Origin: CAYRYU01 sp964428355
Lineage (GTDB): Bacteria > Muiribacteriota > Ozemobacteria > Ozemobacterales > Ozemobacteraceae
DNA length: 11,795 nucleotides
Assembly: GCA_964428355.1 (NCBI GenBank)
Contig: CAYRYU010000154.1
Span: 1 to 11,795, forward strand
Reading direction: 5' to 3'
The translations under genes and the position numbers were made by a program. Numbering within the stretch: the first letter of the stretch is position 1; the number at the start of each line of letters is the position of its first letter. Below, piece after piece: positions 7,250-11,795 of the stretch. The notes beneath the pieces are model-generated. The model searched no databases. It worked only from the letters and a program-made list of their open reading frames with translations, and was not told the origin of the DNA.

Positions 7250-9585
7250 TTTTCCCCTCCGATGATCCGGATCGAGCTGGCCTTGTCCTCCATGATGAAC
7301 TTTCGGGAAGAGGCGTAGAACCGCTGGATCGCGGGGTTGAAACGCGGGTTGAAGCGGATCTTCCCCCCCCGGGGGAAATTCTCCATGGTCGAAGCCGCAT
7401 TCGGCTGGCGGGAGATGCCCAGTTCCCAGACCGCGACTCCACCGAAGATATCCAGCCGGTCGACGACTCCGGGATTTGCGGAAACCAGCCGTCCCCCCGG
7501 GGTCGTCGAATCGGGACGAGGTTTCAGCGCAACGAGATAGGCATCGATCCTCGATGTGGTGCCGATCCGGATGTTTCCATCCCAGGCCACCAGTGAAAGC
7601 AGGTTCACGGGGGCACCGTCCAGATCGGGACTTCTGATGGCTTTGGGTATCGTGAGGTCCCCTTTTCCAAGGATCAGGACCAGTGACTTGTCGAGAAGGA
7701 TTGCTCCAGGTAGGGGAAGGGGCTCCAGGTCTCCACCGCCCCCGGCGGCTCCCGCCTTCCTGCGGTGGATGAAGAATATCCCGCTCTTCTTCGGGGCAAA
7801 GACCGTGCCCGCCCCAGAAAGTTGGGTTGGGAGGCCCGCCGGAAAGGCGGGTGAAGAAACGACTCTCTGGAAAACGAGTTTCTCGAGAAGGTCCTTTTCT
7901 TCCGCGATGGTCGAGCAGGCGGAAAGGTCGATGATGTTGGTGACCCGGTATCCGAGGTTGCTCGTGGGAACGCGGTATTCGAGAAGGTTTCCCCGGAAAT
8001 AGACGTTGTCAGGGTTGTCGGAACCCGGGGAGAAACGGACCTCGAAAGGGTTGTTCCTGCCGAGAGAGTCATTGACCTGGCCCCACGGGTGGAGACCTGG
8101 AATTCCGACATCCTGCTTCGAAATGATATTGTACAAAGGGACGTAGTATGGGTCCCCGATCGTCGGAGGGGAAAGCTGTGCAGGGTTGAAGTTCACGGGG
8201 TTTGGATACGGATTTCCCGCGGGGGGATACCACATGAACTCGAAAAAGATGTTGAATGGAACCCCCAGGGAATCTGGTGAAGGGTCGGGCGTTGCCTGGG
8301 CGAAGTTGGCCGGGAAGACCATCCGGAAACTCTCGAATCCCTTGTAAAGGATAGGGGTCGGTTCCTTCAGGAAGAAGTCCAGGTATTTCATCGACGGTGG
8401 AAGCCGGGGACTGGTTGAGAACATGATCCCGGAATCCGGATTGTAGGCGGCTTTTGGGCGTGTTGTGAAGATCCCCTTCCAGGATGTGGCGAGAAAGGGG
8501 TCTTCCTTCAGGAAGAAGAANNNNNNNNNNNNNNNNNNNNNNNNNNNNNNNNNNNNNNNNNNNNNNNNNNNNNNNNNNNNNNNNNNNNNNNNNNNNNNNN
8601 NNNNNNNNNNNNNNNNNNNNCCGCCGATGGAGAGGGGCGCGGTCCGGAAATTCTCGTTGTCCTCGATGATCTCGGGATTGATGACCTCCTTGGTCCCTCC
8701 CGGCGGAAGAACGGGCTTGGAGAAGAGGAAGTGCCCCCCACTCTCGTTGGAGAAACCGCTCGGAATCCTCAGGAGGACCGGCCCGGGGGGACCGACGGAT
8801 TCTGGTGTGGGCCCCAGGAAGATCCAGCCCCGCTTGAGGTCCTCCTGGGGGGAACGGGCGGTGAAGCCGTAGAGGAGAGGCTGGGAATCTGTTCCATTGA
8901 TGATTTTCAGGGGGGCGAAGCTCCCTGCGCCCGTGGAGGGAGGGTGGTAGCTCGTGTCAATCGTACCGTCGCAGTTTACCCCGACCGCATTGTAGGAAAA
9001 GTAATGGGGGGTGTAGGGAACGAACAGGGAAAACCGGCAGAAGATTCCCGGGACCATGCTCACGAAGCGGAACTGGCGGGTCATCTCGGCCCTCCTCCTG
9101 AGGCCCGCGAACTCGACCGTGCAGGAGATGGCGACCTCGCCGAACTTCTCCAGGGGATCCCGTCCGGCTTGAAGTTGCCCGGGAGTGGCATCCGGGGTGA
9201 TCTGGGCGATGTCCTGGAGCGAAATCTCTATGCCGGAGCATCTTGGCTTGGGGTCAGGGAGATCGAGGTGCTGGAGGAGAAAGTCGAATTCGCTTCCGAG
9301 CTTCCCGCAGAATGCCGGTTGCAGCTTCACTTCTTTTCCGGAGGGGCCTCCCAGCAGTTCGGTCATGCTTGCGGAAAAAATGGTCTCGAGGTTCGAACCG
9401 ATGTTTTCCGAGATGAACTGGACCCCGTTCAGCGCGAGGATGCCCACCATCTCGCCCAGCTGCTCGTGGTGGGCCCTGATGTTCTGCCTGCGAACGGTGT
9501 AGTTGTAGGAGAAGATGAAAACCCCGAGCAGGAGTAACAGAAAAACGACGATTCCGAGGATGATCCCCCGGGAAGACAGGTTCAT
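7246..9585 (-). CDS. Very large PilX-like pilus tip candidate, interrupted by an assembly gap
   Basis: The reading frame spans 779 codons, of which about 34 are unknown because of 100 Ns. The N-terminus (SSRGIILGIVVFLLLLLGVFIFSYNYTV) matches the PilX/GspK style: short leader, RG before a long hydrophobic helix, and no Glu at +5 (Ile instead). A helix to about residue 75 (QNIRAHHEQLGEMV) continues the pilin-like stalk. The rest is a huge exported domain rich in Pro, Gly, Phe and Tyr. The segment at about 630-725 (LVLILGKGDLTIP, LLSLVAWDGNIRIG, RLDIFGGVAVWELG) has a beta-solenoid-like rhythm. Typical PilX and GspK are about 170-330 residues, so this is far larger. It may be a tip adhesin or cap. 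The gene overlaps nadE (upstream) and the PilV-like gene (downstream) by ATGA. The start at 9585 lacks a strong Shine-Dalgarno, suggesting coupling to nadE translation. Intactness depends on the true gap length; two separate genes cannot be excluded. Confidence 0.75.
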   Translation of the reverse strand: MNLSSRGIILGIVVFLLLLLGVFIFSYNYTVRRQNIRAHHEQLGEMVGILALNGVQFISENIGSNLETIFSASMTELLGGPSGKEVKLQPAFCGKLGSEFDFLLQHLDLPDPKPRCSGIEISLQDIAQITPDATPGQLQAGRDPLEKFGEVAISCTVEFAGLRRRAEMTRQFRFVSMVPGIFCRFSLFVPYTPHYFSYNAVGVNCDGTIDTSYHPPSTGAGSFAPLKIINGTDSQPLLYGFTARSPQEDLKRGWIFLGPTPESVGPPGPVLLRIPSGFSNESGGHFLFSKPVLPPGGTKEVINPEIIEDNENFRTAPLSIGXXXXXXXXXXXXXXXXXXXXXXXXXXXXXXXXXXFFFLKEDPFLATSWKGIFTTRPKAAYNPDSGIMFSTSPRLPPSMKYLDFFLKEPTPILYKGFESFRMVFPANFAQATPDPSPDSLGVPFNIFFEFMWYPPAGNPYPNPVNFNPAQLSPPTIGDPYYVPLYNIISKQDVGIPGLHPWGQVNDSLGRNNPFEVRFSPGSDNPDNVYFRGNLLEYRVPTSNLGYRVTNIIDLSACSTIAEEKDLLEKLVFQRVVSSPAFPAGLPTQLSGAGTVFAPKKSGIFFIHRRKAGAAGGGGDLEPLPLPGAILLDKSLVLILGKGDLTIPKAIRSPDLDGAPVNLLSLVAWDGNIRIGTTSRIDAYLVALKPRPDSTTPGGRLVSANPGVVDRLDIFGGVAVWELGISRQPNAASTMENFPRGGKIRFNPRFNPAIQRFYASSRKFIMEDKASSIRIIGGEK
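8362..8377. repeat. 16-bp direct repeat, copy A
   Basis: TTCCTTCAGGAAGAAG is identical to 8503-8518, 141 bp (47 codons) away in the same frame. On the minus strand it encodes FFLKE within YLDFFLKEPTP of the PilX-like protein. Confidence 0.85.
8503..8518. repeat. 16-bp direct repeat, copy B, bordering the gap
   Basis: Second copy of the 16-bp repeat at 8362-8377, ending two bases before the run of Ns. It encodes FFLKE in FFFLKEDPFL, the first known residues after the gap in the PilX-like protein. Confidence 0.85.
8521..8620. other. Assembly gap of 100 Ns
   Basis: Exactly 100 undetermined bases, a conventional placeholder for a gap of unknown size. With 100 bases the frame happens to stay open through the PilX-like gene, but 100 is probably not the true length. 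Confidence 0.97.
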
Positions 9586-11705
9586 TGCCCGATCTCGTCA
9601 GGGACGTTCTCTTCGAGCTCCCGGAGCCAGATCTCGGGATCGGAGTCGCTGGGTGCGCGCCAGTCTCCGCGCGGGGAGAGGGAGCCGCCCGACCCGACCT
9701 TGGGGCCGTTCGGAACACAGCTGCGTTTGAACTGGCTGGTTCCGAAAAAACGTTTCAGGAAGATCCTGAGCCATTTCTTGATTTCCGGAAGGGTGTAGGA
9801 GTTCCTGGGGGGGGGCCCGCCATCTCCATTGGAGAAGGGCCAGGGGCCATGAGTAGCGTCCTTCCATGCCTGGTGGCAGAGGTATGCCACCTTGCTGGGA
9901 CGGAAACCGAATCTCGAAATGTAATACAGGTTGAAATCCTGGAGCTCGTACGGGCCGATCACTTTCTGCGTACTCTGTGCGGGTCCTGCATTTTCCGGCT
10001 TCACTCCGGTTGCGCCGGCGTCGGTTACGCCAGCGTCGGTTGCGCCAGCGTCTGGGGGGACGAGCTCGGGGGAGATCTCGGTCGCGAGGATCGAGCGCAT
10101 CGTCATCGACGCTTCCTCGCCGAACTCGCCCGATTCGGCGACCCATCTTATCAAGTGCTGAACGAGGGTCTTGGGGACCGACGCATTGACGTTGTAGTGG
10201 GACATGTGGTCCCCCACGCCGTATGTGCACCATCCAAGGGCCAGCTCGCTCAGGTCGCCGGTTCCCAGGACCAACGCACCGTGCATGTTTGCAGCCCGGA
10301 AAAGGAAGGAAGTGCGCTCTCCCGCCTGGACATTCTCGAAAGTAACGTCGAAAACGGGTTTTCCCGATCCGTAGGGGTGGCCGAGCATCTTGAGCATCAG
10401 TTCGCATGCCGGCCGGATGTCTATCTCCCCGCCGGTTACCCCCAGGGCACGCATCAGATCCAATGCATTCGACCGGGTTCTGGAACTGGTGGCGAACCCC
10501 GGAAGGGTGTATGCGAGGATTCCCGATCTCGGAAGACCGAGCAGATCCATGGTTTTCGCCGCCACTACGAGTGCCTGCGTGGAGTCGAGGCCTCCCGAGA
10601 CGCCCAGGACCAGTTTCCGGATCCCTGAGCTGGTAAGACGCTTCGCAAGCCCCTGGACCTGGATATTGTAAGCCTCGCGGCATCGCAAGCTCCTTGTGCC
10701 CGTATCGGCCGGAACGAATGGAAACCGCTCCACAACACGCTTCAAGGGGACGGGGCCTGCCGGAAGGTCGAGGTCGAAGATGACCTCTCTAAGGCCGCCT
10801 GGCCCTTTCAGAGCTTCCGGGACGGTGTCACGGAAACTGGAAATCCGGAGCCGCTCCTGGAAGAGGCGGTCCATGTCGATGTCGGCCGTGATCAGGCTCT
10901 CCTTGCGGGAAAACCTCTCGGATTCGGCAAGAAGGGAACCGTTCTCCCAGATCATTCCGTGGCCGTCCCAGGCGAGGTCCGTGGTCGATTCCCCGCCTCC
11001 CGCGGCTGAGTAGAGGTAGGCGGAAAGGCATTTCCCCGAGTGGGCGGCGGCAAGGTTTCTCCGATACTCGGCCTTCCCGATCGTGATGTTGCTTGCGGAA
11101 AGATTCGCGATGACCGTAGCCCCTGAAAGCGCACCCCTGGTACTTGGGGGAATCGGAGCCCAGAGATCCTCGCAGATCTCGACGAAAAGTCCGAAAGCCG
11201 GAAGGTTCCCTGCCCTGAAGATGAGGTCATTTCCGAAGGGGATCCTGTTTCCCAGCAGGGTGACCTCGGAAAAGGGCGCTTGAAGCGCGCTCGAGAATTG
11301 GCGCTTTTCGTAAAACTCCCGGTAGTTGGGAAGGAAGGTTTTCGGAACCACGCCGAGGAGCTTTCCCTTGTATGAAACTATCCCGCAATTGAAGAGGAGG
11401 CCCGAAAACGCCAACGGCGCACCGCAGACAACGATAACGGGAACCGAAAGGGTCGCCTCCAGCAGGCGCCTCAGGTTCGCCTCGGTGCTTTCCAGAAGGG
11501 CCTGCTGTTGGAAGAGATCCTCGTTGCTGTACGCGGAAATTCCAAGCTCGGGAAAGAGCACCAGAGCTGCCTTCTCCGCGGCCGCGGCACGGATGAGCGG
11601 GACCATTCGTTCGACATTCCGGTCCGGGTTCGAGACGGTGACCTCCGGGACTGCGACCGCGACCCTGACGAAACCGTGGGAATAGATCGATTCGAACTGT
11701 TTCAC
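9582..11705 (-). CDS. nadE: Glutamine-dependent NAD+ synthetase
   Basis: This cytoplasmic enzyme makes NAD+ from deamido-NAD+ with ATP, taking ammonia from glutamine; it is the last step of NAD biosynthesis. The 707-residue protein has an N-terminal nitrilase-type glutaminase domain (about 12-300) with the expected triad: Glu53 (FPELGISAYS), Lys122 (VPKTFLPNYREF) and Cys178 (VEICEDLW). The C-terminal synthetase domain (about 340-700) has the ATP-pyrophosphatase P-loop SGGLDST (370-376), GTGDLSELALGWCTYGVGDH (481-500), and near the end SQFKRSCVPNGPKV and SPRGDWRAPSD. The layout matches the long bacterial type exemplified by Mycobacterium tuberculosis NadE (about 680 residues, from memory). Unusual is a low-complexity linker (551-582) containing a DAGAT-type repeat. 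The start is GTG at 11705, with GGAGG eight bases upstream. Its stop overlaps the ATG of the PilX-like gene (ATGA), making it the first gene of the pilin operon. Confidence 0.97.
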   Translation of the reverse strand: MKQFESIYSHGFVRVAVAVPEVTVSNPDRNVERMVPLIRAAAAEKAALVLFPELGISAYSNEDLFQQQALLESTEANLRRLLEATLSVPVIVVCGAPLAFSGLLFNCGIVSYKGKLLGVVPKTFLPNYREFYEKRQFSSALQAPFSEVTLLGNRIPFGNDLIFRAGNLPAFGLFVEICEDLWAPIPPSTRGALSGATVIANLSASNITIGKAEYRRNLAAAHSGKCLSAYLYSAAGGGESTTDLAWDGHGMIWENGSLLAESERFSRKESLITADIDMDRLFQERLRISSFRDTVPEALKGPGGLREVIFDLDLPAGPVPLKRVVERFPFVPADTGTRSLRCREAYNIQVQGLAKRLTSSGIRKLVLGVSGGLDSTQALVVAAKTMDLLGLPRSGILAYTLPGFATSSRTRSNALDLMRALGVTGGEIDIRPACELMLKMLGHPYGSGKPVFDVTFENVQAGERTSFLFRAANMHGALVLGTGDLSELALGWCTYGVGDHMSHYNVNASVPKTLVQHLIRWVAESGEFGEEASMTMRSILATEISPELVPPDAGATDAGVTDAGATGVKPENAGPAQSTQKVIGPYELQDFNLYYISRFGFRPSKVAYLCHQAWKDATHGPWPFSNGDGGPPPRNSYTLPEIKKWLRIFLKRFFGTSQFKRSCVPNGPKVGSGGSLSPRGDWRAPSDSDPEIWLRELEENVPDEIGQ
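10008..10052. repeat. Three 15-bp tandem repeats inside nadE
   Basis: GGTTGCGCCGGCGTC, GGTTACGCCAGCGTC and GGTTGCGCCAGCGTC follow each other without gaps. On the minus strand they encode the run DAGATDAGVTDAGAT in the linker between two conserved NadE blocks. The unit is five codons, so changes in copy number would keep the frame. Confidence 0.9.
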
Positions 11706-11749
11706 ACTCCCTCCCTCCGGGAAAACCTGCTTCCATTCATATTTCCTAC

Positions 11750-11778
11750 AGTATAGATGGTCACCTTCCGGAAGGCAA
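11750..11778 (-). promoter_or_regulatory. Sigma70-type promoter for the nadE-pilin operon
   Basis: The minus strand reads TTGCCT (11778-11773), a 17-bp spacer, then TATACT (11755-11750). The -35 matches the consensus at four of six positions and the -10 at five of six, with ideal spacing. Transcription would start near 11743, about 38 bases before the GTG at 11705. A perfect 12-bp palindrome, CCTTCCGGAAGG (11764-11775), overlaps the end of the -35 and the spacer and could be an operator, although TTCCGG-type words are common throughout this window. Confidence 0.6.
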
Positions 11779-11795
11779 CCGCCCGGGACAGGGGT

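Noticed and set aside
10008..10052. CRISPR-like repeat array
   Set aside because: The units are 15 bp with no spacers, are in frame, and encode a low-complexity linker in nadE.
9585..10628. A 347-codon open frame on the plus strand opposite nadE
   Set aside because: nadE is certain from its catalytic motifs, and the opposing frame has no recognisable features or upstream ribosome binding site.

Overview
The window is about 11.8 kb of GC-rich bacterial DNA (a rough impression is high 50s percent GC, not counted exactly). It has six protein-coding genes, no RNA genes, no CRISPR array and no recognisable mobile element. It is draft sequence: a run of exactly 100 Ns (8521-8620) lies inside one gene. 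Secreted proteins, type IV pilus minor pilins and an export-type layout suggest a diderm bacterium, perhaps an environmental or metagenome-assembled lineage. The taxon cannot be fixed from the sequence alone; Candidatus Riflebacteria/Ozemobacteria is only a guess from general protein character.

Left part (1-3177, minus strand): one 1058-residue membrane protein. It has an internally duplicated multi-spanning N-terminal domain, a spermidine-synthase-like Rossmann methyltransferase-fold domain and a long C-terminal helical tail. It is read divergently from the next gene across a 222-bp intergenic region. That region holds a plausible minus-strand promoter with a near-perfect 16-bp inverted repeat over its -35, and a 15-bp tandem repeat running into the ribosome binding site of the rightward gene.

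Middle part (3400-5295, plus strand): a 631-residue secreted protein with a signal peptide, a beta-rich front, a cysteine cluster and two long coiled-coil stretches. I recognise no family.

Right part (11705 down to 5366, minus strand): a five-gene operon. It starts with a GTG-initiated glutamine-dependent NAD+ synthetase (nadE) behind a good sigma70-type promoter. It continues through a very large PilX-like protein, a PilV-like prepilin and a PilW-like prepilin, joined by ATGA, ATGA and TGATG overlaps. After a 40-bp gap comes a secreted 223-residue protein with a pilin-like sequence motif but no prepilin leader. The three overlapping pilin-type genes look like a minor-pilin (tip or priming) complex, with the large protein possibly the tip or adhesive component. 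The most notable points are the operon coupling of housekeeping NAD synthesis to a minor-pilin set, the size and apparent repeat structure of the tip candidate around the assembly gap, and the structured control elements in the divergent intergenic region.
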